The notes below the pieces were generated by a model. The model saw only the letters and a list, made by a program, of their open reading frames with translations. It had not been told where the DNA came from and did not search any database. Source: Hericium rajendrae (lineage: Eukaryota > Basidiomycota > Agaricomycetes > Russulales > Hericiaceae). Taken from it: DNA of 64,000 bases. This document shows positions 1-11,229 of this stretch, piece after piece. Location: contig CM065881.1 in assembly GCA_033439255.1 (NCBI GenBank), forward strand, positions 1,674,001-1,738,000, read 5' to 3'. The translations under genes were made by a program, and so were the position numbers. Positions within the stretch are counted from its first letter, which is position 1. Each line of letters starts with the position of its first letter.

Positions 1-449
1 TCTAAGAGATTACACCTGCCTGGCTAAACTGACAAGAAAACAAATCTGATAAACATTTAAAATCTGGAGAACATCAAAAATCTGACTGTGTCTGAGAGAC
101 TACACCCTGCCTGATCTGTCTGACAGCAAAAAATCTGAAAGACACCTAAAATCTGATTGTGTCTAGGAGACTACACCCTGCCTGGCTGACCTGACAAGAA
201 AAAAAAATCTGATCAACATCTAAAATCTGAAGAATATCTGAAATCTGAACAACATTCAAAATCTGACTGTGTCTGGGAGACTATACCCTGCCTAATCTGT
301 CTGGCAGCAGAAGATATTTCAAATCTGACTCTGCCTGACTTGTCTGATTTTGTTTTTAGCCAGAAATGACCAATCTGTCAGGTATATAAGGTGATCAGAC
401 AAGATCAGACAGAATAAGATCTAGCAGAAAGTTTGTAAGAGTACTGATG
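1..449. mobile_element. Right end of a Plavaka-like DNA transposon (cut by window edge)
   Basis: The stretch is dense in TCTGA/TCAGA motifs, the subterminal signature of the complete Plavaka elements further right. It ends with a terminal inverted repeat (TIR) of the CATCAG family: CAGAAAGTTTGTAAGAG and then CTGATG, closely matching the right TIRs of the 401 bp MITEs in this window. TA follows directly and could be half of a 2-bp target duplication. The left end lies outside the window, so length and coding content are unknown. Confidence 0.7.
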
Positions 450-761
450 TATCATGAGTCACTTGCAAACTGCAAAATACTGAACCAAATGCTTTGTATA
501 AAATGAAAATTTGTAAATATCTCAGTCAGTTTTGATCTGATTGACATGAAAATAATACTGTTGGAAAGGTTTTGAAAATCTGCATCTGATCTATCATATT
601 ACTAAACACCTTCTCAAATGCAAGAAAAGAGATTTGAAATATACTGATTTATACAATTATATAGCATAATATAAATATAATGATTTCAAACCATCCTTGG
701 ATGACTCAATGCATATTATTTTCAGACTTATTTTGAGAAATAGTTGATCAAAGAGTATATT
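450..761. other. AT-rich spacer without recognisable features
   Basis: The sequence is AT-rich and lies between the Plavaka-like end and the first Helentron-like copy. I see no reading frame, repeat or RNA feature here. Confidence 0.5.
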
Positions 762-2419
762 TACGATTCCTTAGAATTGTTTACTCTATACCGGCTTTTC
801 CTATCGAAAATGACACCAAAATGATGACCATCCCCATTTGGCAGTTGGCTTATATAATCACAAGTCAACAATCTGACGAGTTTGCAGGTTCAATTCTAGT
901 TCAACCTTGAATTCTTTTATTTCATTTTACAATCAACATATCTCACTGTTACTGTTCAGAATCATTATACATAACATTTATATCTTATTATGATTTCTTG
1001 GAATCATTTACTCTAACTAATTTCTCATATAAAGTGAGGTTATAAGTTTGATTCTGCCAATTGCCATTCTTATAATTTTGGATATTTCTTAGAGATATTC
1101 AGTCTCTTAAATCTAACTAAATCATTGTTAGACTATATGCATATTTAAGTCAATGCTAGTTATATTAGGACCAGAAGTTCTTAGTATGAAAAAGTGCAAA
1201 CTTGTTACAAGATAGTGGATAAATGTACTTCATAGTAAAGTTTGTATCTTTTTATTGATGTAAGTGAGTGTGATGTATGGTTATATAATGAGAGCAAATT
1301 TTACCTCCTCAGAACATTTATTTTCATAACAATAGGTCCAGAAATCACTGAGATATGAGCAAATCACTTCAAAAGGTATCCTTGAGGAGGAGATCATAGT
1401 GATTGCATTGTAGTGGAGCAATGAGTGGTGCTATTTACACGCTAAAGATACCTTGGAAAGGTCTGATTTGTACCTTTCCAATGGCATATCGTACAAGACG
1501 ATTGGATAAGTATTGAGAAAACGCGGTAGCAATTACTGAAGGGTTGGTGTTGAAGGTAGGGGCAAACTTGTTGAGGCCATATCTTTTTATCGACTCATCC
1601 AATTGTAGTGTACCTAGCATTATTGAAAAGGTATAATGGAGCTCTTTCTGACGCAATCAAGGGACCGATGATATCTCCAGTACTTAAGGAGGTACACTTG
1701 AATTATCACAAAACTTCCTATTTGACTATTTTCAAGGTTTTACATAATCCGCAGCATGGGCAAAATGACATACTCCCATCCCATGACATCATGAGGAGGA
1801 CGGGAGTACGTCATTTTGCCCGTGCTGCGGATTACATAAGCGATTTATAAGCAGGAAAAAATCGAAAAAATCATTCAAGTCTAGGGCAAATTATCAAATC
1901 ATCTGAGAATAGACACATACTGAGTAGCATAAAAAATCAGTAAAAATCGTGTTAATATGGCCATTGATAGTAATATTCCGAAACACTTGAGTTTATGTTT
2001 ATAGCTAGAGAATTGACAGAGATATAGCCAAATTACTGATTCAGACCCCTAGAAGGCAAAAATAAAATCAATCTAGGCAACATACAACAGTTGACAGACC
2101 TTCAAAGGCCACACTTATGTACTTCATAAATGTAAACACAATTTTTGAGAGGTCATGTGCAACAGCGAGCCTGACTGGGCTCACTATTGCACGTGACCAT
2201 TATTTTGTCATTAGTTCAACTCTTGCTGGTAACAAAGTTTAAAAATAAGAGATAAGTGTAAAACAATATACTTTGAAGATGGAGATCTTGGCAGCATTAC
2301 AATACTAGTATATTCAATTCTCTGTTATCTTATTAATTCTGTGAGCATAACACTACAAAGTTAGAACAATTCAAAAGGAATCGTATTGTCGTGCAAAGCA
2401 TCGGCCCTCTTCCCCCAAG
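762..2419 (+). mobile_element. Helentron-like element, type A, copy 1 (1658 bp, non-autonomous)
   Basis: The 5' tip is TACGATTCCTTAGAATCG, itself a small hairpin. The 3' end holds GGAATCGT, the reverse complement of the tip, then a hairpin (GCCG/CGGC type) and a CCCCCAAG terminus. This asymmetric inverted-repeat layout is typical of Helentron/Helitron2 elements. There is no long reading frame; small frames shared by the copies are only conserved because the copies are duplicates. A tRNA-like module lies near 841-905 and a 90-bp foldback at 1745-1834. Copy 2 (4081-5738) has exactly the same length and opposite orientation. Family placement is inferred from the ends; a SINE is less likely because sister copies show no target duplication. 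Confidence 0.65.
1745..1834. repeat. 90-bp foldback inside Helentron-like type A
   Basis: Two arms of roughly 36 bp begin TAATCCGCAGC and end GCTGCGGATTA around a short centre. The same foldback occurs in the other three type A copies at 4666-4755, 41407-41496 and 52349-52438, with a variable centre and mostly conserved arms. It may be a structural element or a small MITE fixed early in the family. Confidence 0.8.
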
Positions 2420-2599
2420 TACAATTCCTTAGACCTGTTTACTCTGTACCAAGTTTTTCTATCGAAAACGACATGCTCAATGGTAACTACTCCCATTTGG
2501 CAGTCAGCTTATCTAATTGCAAGATCACTGATCTGATGAGTTGGCAGGTTCAACTCCAGGTCTGGCTGGACTTTTATTTACACTTGATTTAATGTAACT

Positions 2600-3130
2600 T
2601 GATCAGTTCTCAACCAATTCATCTGTTCTCAAATGCATTTGGATCTACTCATTTATCGCTTTCTGGTAGTATTTTTTGCATCCTGATCTGTGCAGAACTC
2701 ACAGAGTGCAATGAGTTCCTACATTTCCCTCTACAATACTTGAACTTAAGCTACCTTAGTCAATTCTCAACCGATTTACTTGTTCTTAAGTGCATCTAAA
2801 TCTACTCATTTATAGCTTTTCAGCCATTCTTCATACGTCTGGATCGGTTAAGAACTCGCAGAATGCGAAGCATTTTTTTGTTTTCCCTCCTAAAATGTTT
2901 GAATCCTAGCTAACTTGGTCAATTCTCCACCGATTTACTTGTTCTCAGGTGTGTCTAAATTTACTTATTTATAGCTTTCTAGCCATACCTCATGTGTCTA
3001 GAATGGTCAAGAACTCGCAGAATGCGAAGCATTTCTTTGTTTTCTCCTCTAAAATGTTTGAATCCTAGCTAACTTGGTCAATTCTCCACCAATTTACTCG
3101 TTCTCAAGTACATCTGGATCTATTAGGAAG
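2600..3130. repeat. Tandem array, unit about 160 bp, in outer Helentron-like element
   Basis: About three degenerate units share landmarks such as CTAGCTAACTTGGTCAATTC, CCGATTTACTTGTTCTCAAG and GAACTCGCAGAATGCGAAGC. The TAGCTAACTTGG-type landmark recurs at about 2752, 2911 and 3070. A second, shorter array lies at 3300-3660, after a tRNA-like module. Related arrays occur in every other long Helentron-like element of the window. Confidence 0.8.
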
Positions 3131-3299
3131 TCAGTCTTCAAACTGATTTACTACTTACAAAAAGATAGAGCCAGTAAAACGATATACAGCAAACAAAGTT
3201 AGATAATCATGTGACCTACCTCTTAACACTCATTAGAGGTTGCAGGTTCAACTCCAGGTCTGGCTGGACTTTTATTTATTACACTTGATTTAATATAAC

Positions 3300-3660
3300 T
3301 TGATCAGTTCTCAACCAATTCACCTGTTCTCAAATGTGTCTGGATCTACTCATTTATTGCTTTCTGGTAGTATTTTTTGCATCCTGATCCATGCAGAACT
3401 CACAGAGTGCAATGAATTCTTATATTTTCCTCCTGCAATATTTGAACTTGAGCTAACTTAGTCAATTCTCCTCCGATTTACTCGCTCTCAAGTGCATATA
3501 GATCCACTTATTTATAACTTTCCAGTCATATTTCATGCATCTGGATTGGTTAAGAACTCACAGAATGTGAAGCATTTCTTTGTTTTCCCCTCTAAAATGT
3601 TTCAATTCTAGCTAAACTGGTCAGTTCTCTGCCGATTCACTTGTTCTCAAGTTTGTCTGG
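3300..3660. repeat. Second array of the approximately 160-bp repeat
   Basis: About two and a half further units follow the tRNA-like module at about 3225-3290, with the same GAACTCACAGA and TTCTCAAG landmarks. The sister copy in element B lies at about 47040-47400. Confidence 0.75.
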
Positions 3661-4080
3661 ATCTATCATAAAACTAGTCCTCAACACAATTTACTGCTTA
3701 TGGAAAGACAGAGCTAATAAAAAGATATACAGCAAACAAAGTTAGATACTATTTATTACTTAAATGAGCCAAAAATGCAATTTATCAGTGGCACTGGGTG
3801 CTGAGACTCTGGATGATGTGATCCCACAGGACCTTATGCAGCTGAACAAAGTGTTAGCACCTGCTTACATAAGCAAAACATGCATCCAAGAGTTAGCCTA
3901 TTGTAAACAATGACTGTCTCATAGCTCTGCAACAAATGAATCAATCAACAAGCAGTAATCTAGGTTGGAACATACTATATAGCAGCTTTGCAAAGCAATT
4001 TAGAATGCAAAATCAGATCACAGGAAGTGAAGATATGATCCAGTATATCTGCCACATCATCAATCAGTCATACTCCTATA

Positions 4081-5738
4081 CTTGGGGGAAGAGGGCCGAT
4101 GCTCTGCACAGCAATATGATTCCTTTTGAATTGTTCTAACTTTGTAGTATTATGCTCACAGAATTAATAAGATAACAGAGAATTGAATATACTAGTATTG
4201 TAATGCTGCAAAGATCTCCATCTTCAAAGTATATTGTTTTACACTTATCTCTTATTTTTAAACTTTGTTACCAGCAAGAGTTGAACTAATGACAAAATAA
4301 TGGTCACGTGCAATAGCGAGCCTGGTCAGGCTTGCTGTTGCATGTGACCTCTCAAAAATTGTGTTTACATTTATGAAGTACATAAGTGTGGCCTTTGAAG
4401 GTCTGTCAACTGTTGTATGTTGCCTAGATTGATTTTATTTTTGCCTTCTAGGGGTCTGAATCAGTAATTTGGCTATATCTCTGTCAATTCTCTAGCTATA
4501 AACATAAACTCAAGTGTTTCGGAATATTACTATCAATGGCCATATTAACACGATTTTTACTGATTTTTTATGCTACTCAGTATGTGTCTATTCTCAGATG
4601 ATTTGATAATTTGCCCTAGACTTGAATGATTTTTTCGATTTTTTCCTGCTTATAAATCGCTTATGTAATCCGCAGCACGGGCAAAATGACGTACTCCCGT
4701 CCTCCTCATGATGTCATGGGATGGGAGTATGTCATTTTGCCCATGCTGCGGATTATGTAAAACCTTGAAAATAGTCAAATAGGAAGTTTTGTGATAATTC
4801 AAGTGTACCTCCTTAAGTACTGGAGATATCATCGGTCCCTTGATTGCGTCAGAAAGAGCTCCATTATACCTTTTCAATAATGCTAGGTACACTACAATTG
4901 GATGAGTCGATAAAAAGATATGGCCTCAACAAGTTTGCCCCTACCTTCAACACCAACCCTTCAGTAATTGCTACCGCGTTTTCTCAATACTTATCCAATC
5001 GTCTTGTACAATATGCCATTGGAAAGGTACAAATCAGACCTTTCCAAAGTATCTTTAGCGTGTAAATAGCACCACTCATTGCTCCACTACAATGCAATCA
5101 CTATGATCTCCTCCTCAAGGATATCTTTTGAAGTGATTTGCTCATATCTCAGTGATTTCTGGACCTATTGTTATGAAAATAAATGTTCTGAGGAGGTAAG
5201 ATTTGCTCTCATTATATTACCATACATCACACTCACTTACATCAATAAAAAGATACAGACTTTACTATGAAGTACATTTATCCCCTATCTTGTAACAAGT
5301 TTGCACTTTTTCATACTGAGAACTTCTGGTCCTAATATGACTAGCATTGACTTACATATGCATATAGTCTAACAATGATTCAGTTAAATTTAAAAGACTG
5401 AATATCTCTAAGAAATATCCAAAATTATAAAAATGGCAGTTGACAGAATCAAACTTATAACCTCACTTTATATAAGAAATTAGTTAGAGTAAATGATTCC
5501 AAAAAATCATAATGAGATATAAATGCTATGTATAATGATTGTGAACAGTGACAGTGAGATATGTTGATTGTAAAATGAAATAAAAGAATCCAAGGTTGAA
5601 CTAGAATTGAACCTGCAAACTCGTCAGATTGTTGACTTGTGATTATATAAGCCAACTGCCAAATGGGGATGGTCATCGTTTTGGTGTCGTTTTCGATAGG
5701 AAAAGCCGGTATAGAGTAAACGATTCTAAGGAATCGTA
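4081..5738 (-). mobile_element. Helentron-like element, type A, copy 2 (1658 bp), inside the outer element
   Basis: This is a reverse-oriented, nearly identical partner of copy 1, running from CTTGGGGGAAGAGG to GGAATCGTA. Sister element B shows the empty site near 47818 (CTCTATATCTTGG). Comparison gives insertion beside a T with no duplication beyond that base. Copies 1 and 2 share variants that set them apart from copies 3 and 4, so they form one subgroup. The two copies face each other around 2420-4080 and make a large inverted repeat. Confidence 0.75.
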
Positions 5739-5944
5739 ATCTTGATTATCAGTAATGCTATTATGACTCACAAGATATCATCTAAAAGCAGCTACAAATC
5801 TGCTTTCAATGAGCCCTCATCCACCTTCATTGGTGCAGTATTGATAGAGCTAAAATGAAATTAGTCTGCCACATCAGCAAGTGAGATACATACAGGACGA
5901 TCACTACAGCCATCGGGTAGACATCCTCTCCACCCACCCACATC

Positions 5945-6459
5945 TGTTAAGAACTGTACATTTCATTTCTTAACTTGACATTACTCCCTTCGACATCCCC
6001 ACCATGGTCGATGTCCCATTGCCCTATTCCCTTTATTTAACCATATCTACATGCACGCATGGACGCTATCGCACTGCCTCGATCCACTATCCGTTTCCAT
6101 TATGATCGTTGCAGTGCTACCCTATCTACTCCTCCATCATGTTTCATCCCCATCATGTGCAGTACGATGCTGCGCAATGCACAGTTACTACCATCACCTT
6201 AGATACGACTCGTAGCTGTGCATCCTCCTGTATTTAACTGGTTGAGCTGAGTCCCTTAGACCTCAGCTTAACCACTTTGCAACTCTATAGGATTTACCTC
6301 CTGTCAGTTGCCAGTGCCCTTTAAGTCCCTCTGCCTTGCGCTTCCCTCTCTCAATTGCTCTCGACTCTCTCCATCGTCGATCGCCTCTTGAGCAGGTCAG
6401 CCTTTGTTGTTTGTGTGTAGCCTGAGTCCCTACTCGGTCACTACAGGACGTCGGTCCTT
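5945..6459 (+). repeat. 5' LTR (main part; last bases at 24951-24956)
   Basis: It begins TGTTAAGAAC and matches the 3' LTR along its length. P0 inserted into its last few bases, so the terminal AGCA lies after P0, at 24953-24956. TT at 6458-6459 and 24951-24952 is the P0 target duplication. A CT-rich stretch and a GGTTGAGC/GCTTAACC inverted pair near 6240-6275 are visible. Confidence 0.9.
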
Positions 6460-6469
6460 CATCAGAAAA

Positions 6470-6932
6470 ATGTGTAAGTGGTACATAGCTCTATAAAGTC
6501 TATATAGATTTCATAGTTCCATAGCACTGCCCTTTTCTCTATAGCCAGCATAGCTAAAGGGGAATGCTATATAGTGCTATGAAGCTGTAGAGCAATGCTA
6601 TGGAGTGCTATCATAGCTATCATAGCTGACTATGCAGCTATCATAGTATACCTAGCTATGAAAGCTATAAGTGTTTATCAAAGCTATAAGACTTATGTTA
6701 CTTATATATCCTACACCTAATATGTGAACCTAACATAGCAATAATGCCTATTGAAACTATAGAATTTGATTATATTTACAAAGCAAAATTCAAATAAAAT
6801 GATCACACAAGTATAAGCTTTGATTTATCCATCAATATTATATTCATATTATTATAATACTACAACATAGACACTACTACTAATCACAACAAATAAAAAC
6901 ACTAACACTTACTATTAAAAGTAGAAGACAAG
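6470..6932. repeat. P0 left arm: AGCTATG-rich subterminal array, then AT-rich spacer
   Basis: From about 6480 to 6680, words such as CATAGCT, CTATAGC and GCTATCATAG recur every 10-20 bp on both strands, as expected for subterminal transposase-binding sites. The remaining 250 bp are AT-rich and empty. A matching array sits at the right end (24720-24930). Confidence 0.65.
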
Positions 6933-7159
6933 CATCAGGAAGAGCCAAATTTAATGGCTAGTCTGATGGTCTGACTGATCTGAAAATTTTTAAATGTCTG
7001 ATACCCAAATATGAATAAAACAATGAGTAGATACTTTTTCAACTTCAGAAAATTTTCAGATGCTATCAGAGTTATCAGATTTTCAAATATCTACAGAAGT
7101 AGACAATTTTTTCAGAAATTAGAGGCTGTTTCAGAAATTAGAGGCTGTTTCAGAAAAAA

Positions 7160-8280
7160 TCCAATATATCAGACATAATCATGTAGGTCTCTGTTTCTCA
7201 GACAAAATCAGATCTTTCAGACTTTGACATGTTGTCAGATATAAGAATCCTTATCAGACATTCTAAAATCATCAGACAAATCATGTAGGTCTCTGTTTCT
7301 CAGACAAAATCAGATCTTTCAGACTTTGACATGTTCTCAGATATAAGAATCCTCATCAGGAAGGTTGACAACTTTCTGCTAGACTTGCGAGCAATCTGAG
7401 AGCATTTGAGAGCATCTGATTGACCTGCAGATTTTCTGATCTTGTCTGACAAATAAATCAGACACTCTCAGATAAGATCAGAAAATCTGCAGGTCAATCA
7501 GATACTCTCAGATGCTCTCAGACTGCTCGCAGGTCTAGCAGAAAGTTGTCAACCTTCCTGATGCTTATCAGACATTCTAAAATCATCAGACAAATCATGT
7601 AGGTCTCTGTTTCTCAGACAAAATCAGACCTCTCAGACTTTGACATGTTCTCAGATATAAGAATTGTTGTTAGACATTCTAAAATCATCAGACAAATCAT
7701 GTAGGTCTCTGTTTCTCAGACAAAATCAGATCTTTCAGACTTTAACATGTTCTCAGATATAAGAATTCTTATCAGACATTTCAAAATCATCAGACAAATC
7801 ATGTAGGTCTCTATTTCTCAGACAAAATCAGACCTTTCAGACTTTGACATTATACTAGATATAAAAACTGATGTCAGACATTCTTACAACCTTCAGATAA
7901 ACTACAAATGTCAGACAGAATCATGTAGATCTCTACCTCTCAGACAAAATCAGATCTTTCAGACTTTGACATATTGTCAGATATAAGAATCCTTATCAGA
8001 TATTCTAAACTCTTCAGACAAATCATGTAGGTCTCTATTTTTCAGACAAAATTAGATCTTTCAGACTTTAACATCTTGTCAGAAATCTGATTTGTTGTCA
8101 GAAAAATAAAAAATGTCAGATATCATCATGCAGATCTCTATTTTTTAGACTAAGTCAGACTTTCAGATTTGAATATCTTGTCAGTGGTGAAGTTTATTGA
8201 TGAAATATCAAACATAATTATGTAGGTCCCTATTTTTCAGACCAAATTAGATCTACCAGACTTTAACTTTTTGTAAAATA
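7160..8280. repeat. Subterminal tandem array, about 102-bp unit, nine copies
   Basis: The landmark CATGTAGGTCTCT recurs at 7180, 7282, 7596, 7698, 7800, 7922, 8024, 8127 and about 8217. Spacing is 102 bp in most steps once the 212 bp contributed by the MITE at 7354-7563 is removed. Each unit contains several TCAGA words. Units become more divergent to the right. It probably multiplies binding sites for the Plavaka transposase. Confidence 0.85.
7354..7563. mobile_element. 210-bp palindromic Plavaka MITE
   Basis: It begins CATCAGGAAGGTTGACAAC and ends with the reverse complement; nearly the whole element folds back on itself. CT flanks both sides (7352-7353, 7564-7565). It inserted into one 102-bp unit of the subterminal array. 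Confidence 0.88.
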
Positions 8281-8769
8281 TAAATATTATGGTTAGACAT
8301 TGTATAACAAGTCAGATGAGCCAGAATTTCAAGTACAATAAGACGTTTCAGAATTGATAAATATGTCAGAAAGCTATCAGAAATCTTACACTCAATCAGG
8401 CTTTGCAAAAAATGTCAGAAAGTGTTACATTCTTCAGGCACAATTAGAAACATCTACATTGCTCAAACACAATCAGATATCTTAGAAGTTCTAACATTGA
8501 TAAGAATTACTTATTCAAATTAGACACAGAAAATCTTTTCAGAATGAGAAAATGTCAGTTGTAATCAGATGACTTGGAACTCTGATCTGACTCAGAATTT
8601 CAGAAAATTGAATTCCAAACAACTCTCAGAAATGACAACATTCTCATATGAACTCAAACTTAGACTTAAACTTGAATCTAGACTTAAGACAGATTTAGAC
8701 AGAATATAATACACAAATTCTAGATTGAACATTCATTTCACCATCACAAGCTAAGGCATCAGATAGATC

Positions 8770-10140
8770 AATGATAAGCAAGTATACATATGCTACTGAT
8801 AGGCATTGGAGTAATAGATGGGGCAGGAATGGCCCTAAGAGCACACAAACAGCATACACAGACAGCCCAGATCGAGCCCGATTGCACCAGAGAGAGGGAA
8901 TGGCATGCAAAGGGTGTGCGTAAGGCACAGACAGCGCATAGATGGCATGGAGGGTGCGCGAAAAGCACGAAAAGCGGGGATAGCGCGTGGAGGGCACAGG
9001 GCACAGAGAAGGCAGGGAGAGAGCGCGGAGAGCGCAGAAGGCACGGGTAAGGCGCAGAGGGCGTGGAAGCCGTGCGGACACTGAAGAGAGGGCACACAAT
9101 CATGCATGCATTGGCAGGGCCGTGCTCGTGACGCTGGACCCGTGGCCTTTGGTGCAGACTATGTACATTGTTACGGAGCCGTACACATTGGGCCGTGATT
9201 GTTGGAATCTGCATGGGCCTTGCAAATTGATGCGAGGTTTTGCATGTCCATTCCAGGCCATGCACGTTGGTGCAGGGTCGTTGGCGCGGCTACTGTACTT
9301 TGAGCATCCACGCGAGGCTGTGCGTGACACAGCGAGGTTACGCATGCCACTGCGGGGGCATGCGTGTTCGTCCGGGGCCGTGCACGATATACACAACTAC
9401 GCGGGAGGCAGGGGGCATTATGCAGTCCGTGCACAGCTGCGCGCGACACGGTGGGGAAGTGAGTGTGGACGGTGGGCAGAGGGCACGAGATGTGGGACGA
9501 GGGGAATGAAGGGGCAGCGTGCGGGGTGCGAGGTGCGGGAGAGGTGAGGAAGGGGGTTTGGTGGGCATCGAGGCAGCACACAGAGTGGGGAGTACTGCTC
9601 GAAAATGAGCAGTACACCCCGCGTAAGCACGGCAGACACAAAAAGAAGACTTTCTAAACTTACCTTTGATCTTTATCCACCCCTAGTCTTTTTCGAGTCA
9701 TCATCTGTCCTTCAAAGTCGTCAGAACACCGGCGTGGGGCACACACAACCCGAGGCCATGCACGTTCGTGCGAGGCCATGCGTACAATGGCAAGACAATG
9801 CACGCGACCGTGCAGCTCCAAGGTCATGCGAGGTCGTGCGGGGTTGTGCGCGAGAACGTGGAGGCGTGCAGGGGGAGGCAGAGGGAGAGTGGACGGTAAC
9901 GGGGCACAGGAGACGTGCATGAGGCACGGGGACCCCGCGCATCCGCACAGAGCCGGGCATGACAGGCGGGAGATGGGCGACGCGAAAAGAGGAGTGTGCG
10001 GGGTATGGGGGCATGCTAGAGGCTGCGTGCAGGGCGTAGGGTGCAGAAGAGCACTTTGGTGTGTGGGGATGCATGTGTTGAGGCAAACGAAGGAAAAAGA
10101 GGGAGTACTACTCGAAAATGAGAAGTACTCCCGGAGTTAG
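8770..10140 (-). other. GC-rich cargo of P3 with degenerate short repeats
   Basis: GC content rises sharply from the AT-rich arms. The sequence consists of degenerate GCATG/GTGCG-type words (for example GGCCATGCACG and GAGGCCATGCG), so both strands contain many long but meaningless frames rich in Arg, Ala, Pro and Cys. Two minus-strand intron-plus-palindrome units start here. I recognise no protein domain. It could be decayed coding sequence, a non-coding transcript or simple cargo. Confidence 0.5.
9587..9663 (-). other. Intron-plus-palindrome unit U1
   Basis: On the minus strand a donor (AAAG|GTAAGTTTAG) lies at 9663. Forty-three bases on is a 34-bp palindrome (9587-9620) with about 13 paired bases around a GAAAAT loop. 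The downstream minus sequence is C-rich. The layout matches U2-U6. Confidence 0.55.
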
Positions 10141-10177
10141 CAAAAGGAACAGGATAAAAACACTATTTTTTACTCAC
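10101..10177 (-). other. Intron-plus-palindrome unit U2
   Basis: The minus-strand donor CTAAG|GTGAGTAAA lies at 10177, with a branch-like GCTAAC and a 32-bp palindrome (10101-10132, one internal mismatch, GAAAAT loop) about 45 bases downstream. The palindrome is related to that of U1 but differs in the stem. Confidence 0.55.
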
Positions 10178-10204
10178 CTTAGCCTCCAGAAGACCCCGCA
10201 GGCC

Positions 10205-10543
10205 TTCAATTCATCCCTCTGACCTTCAATTCATCGAATAACGAATAACGAGGGGGTGAGGAAACGAGGAAGAACGAGGGGAGGACGTACAGAGAACATG
10301 AGGGACAAAGCACGACTTCAACGTGCAACGCGTTGTGGCAGCCACCGGCCCGGCCGGCAATCCCTGACCGGCAATCTCCGGGACGCGCGTTGTCAACGTG
10401 TCTGTCGTTCGACTTCCTGGCTCCCTTAGTCTCTGCCTTTACCACCCACTTGTCCCTCCTCCCCTTTTCCTCTCTCTTTCATCGGGTTTCCTGTCGAATA
10501 TCGTGCCTCAAGATGTGATAGAGCATATTTGGAGGTTTTCAAA
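10205..10543. promoter_or_regulatory. Putative divergent promoter between U2 and U3
   Basis: U2 reads left and U3 reads right, so this interval would serve both. It contains CT-rich tracts on the plus strand (10435-10490), a duplicated CGAATAACGAATAACGA word at about 10235-10250, and an imperfect inverted pair with cores GCAACGCGTTG / GCGCGTTGTC at about 10320-10400. No TATA box was recognised. The assignment is by arrangement only. Confidence 0.35.
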
Positions 10544-10612
10544 GTAAGTAAACTTGATTTTTTGGCATCCTTGCATACTAATGAGGGTATCGTTCGAGTT
10601 ATCGAACGATAC
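10544..10612 (+). other. Intron-plus-palindrome unit U3
   Basis: Donor CAAA|GTAAGTAAAC lies at 10544. A branch-like ATACTAAT precedes a palindrome at 10587-10612 with an 11-bp stem (GTATCGTTCGA) and loop GTTA. An AG available as acceptor lies just before the stem. Spacing from donor to palindrome is 43 bases. Confidence 0.55.
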
Positions 10613-10715
10613 TCTTTCGTTCCTTTATTCTCTCGTGTTTCATCATTTTCCGCCACCTCTTCGTTATCGCTGCCACCTGCTGCACCTCGACATCAACCAG
10701 TGCAACCCATAGCAG

Positions 10716-10771
10716 GTGAGTAAAACTGTTTATCTCGTGCCTTTCGTACTAATGAACAGGGTTTCGTTCAT
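10716..10771 (+). other. Intron-plus-palindrome unit U4 (short stem)
   Basis: Donor AGCAG|GTGAGTAAAA lies at 10716, a branch-like GTACTAAT follows, and a short palindrome with 6-bp arms (ATGAAC/GTTCAT) occupies 10752-10771. Spacing is 36 bases. It follows U3 directly, as if U3 and U4 were successive introns of one transcript. Confidence 0.45.
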
Positions 10772-10799
10772 ATCTACATAATTTCCACATCTCCGCCAC

Positions 10800-11217
10800 G
10801 TCACTGGCATTGCAATGTGGTGCATATGGCCTCAGCAACCCCACGCACCCTCCGAACCCATCGCACATCCTCTGTACCGCAATGCCACATCACGCACACC
10901 TGTGCAGGCCATATAGCCTCGCGTGTGCCCCGTGCCTGTGTGCCAGCAACATCACCATCCTGCATGGATGATCCCATGTCGATGCTTTGTGTTTGGGACC
11001 TGTCTAAGGACAGTTTCGAGGAGTTTGACGGTGTAGGGTGTAGGGAGTGACGAGGGATGGTATATAATGAGGTGCGGGGCATGTTTCTAATCTACTAACC
11101 CTTTCTAACTATGGTGAATATGTTGATAGATTGATGTCACCTCCCTCTGCTTGTCTCTTCTAAGGAGACAGGCCTGTATCAACCTCATTCTCGACTTGGA
11201 GAGCCCACATCAGCAAA
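10800..11217. other. P3 cargo before P1; TATA-like stretch
   Basis: The region is moderately GC-rich and holds GGTATATAATGAGG near 11056, a TATA-like sequence for rightward transcription. The predicted frames on both strands are short and unrelated to known families. The P1 element begins at its end, so any transcript crossing here is cut. Confidence 0.35.
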
Positions 11218-11229
11218 ACGTAAAATTTC

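Noticed and set aside
841-905. Functional tRNA gene
   Set aside because: A- and B-box-like words are present, but I could not draw a convincing acceptor stem or anticodon arm. The module is repeated in every element copy.
1435-1850. Short overlapping frames of 73 and 80 codons repeated at 4650-5065, 41391-41651 and 52194-52454
   Set aside because: They recur only because the Helentron-like type A element is repeated. They overlap on opposite strands, cross the 90-bp foldback and resemble no known protein.
762-2419. SINE classification of type A
   Set aside because: Despite the tRNA-like head, empty sites show no target duplication, there is no consistent simple-sequence tail at the 3' end, and the ends have hairpin and asymmetric inverted repeats.
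6933-8700. CRISPR-like array
   Set aside because: The 102-bp spacing is regular, but the whole unit repeats with no unique spacers, and it lies inside the arm of a eukaryotic transposon.
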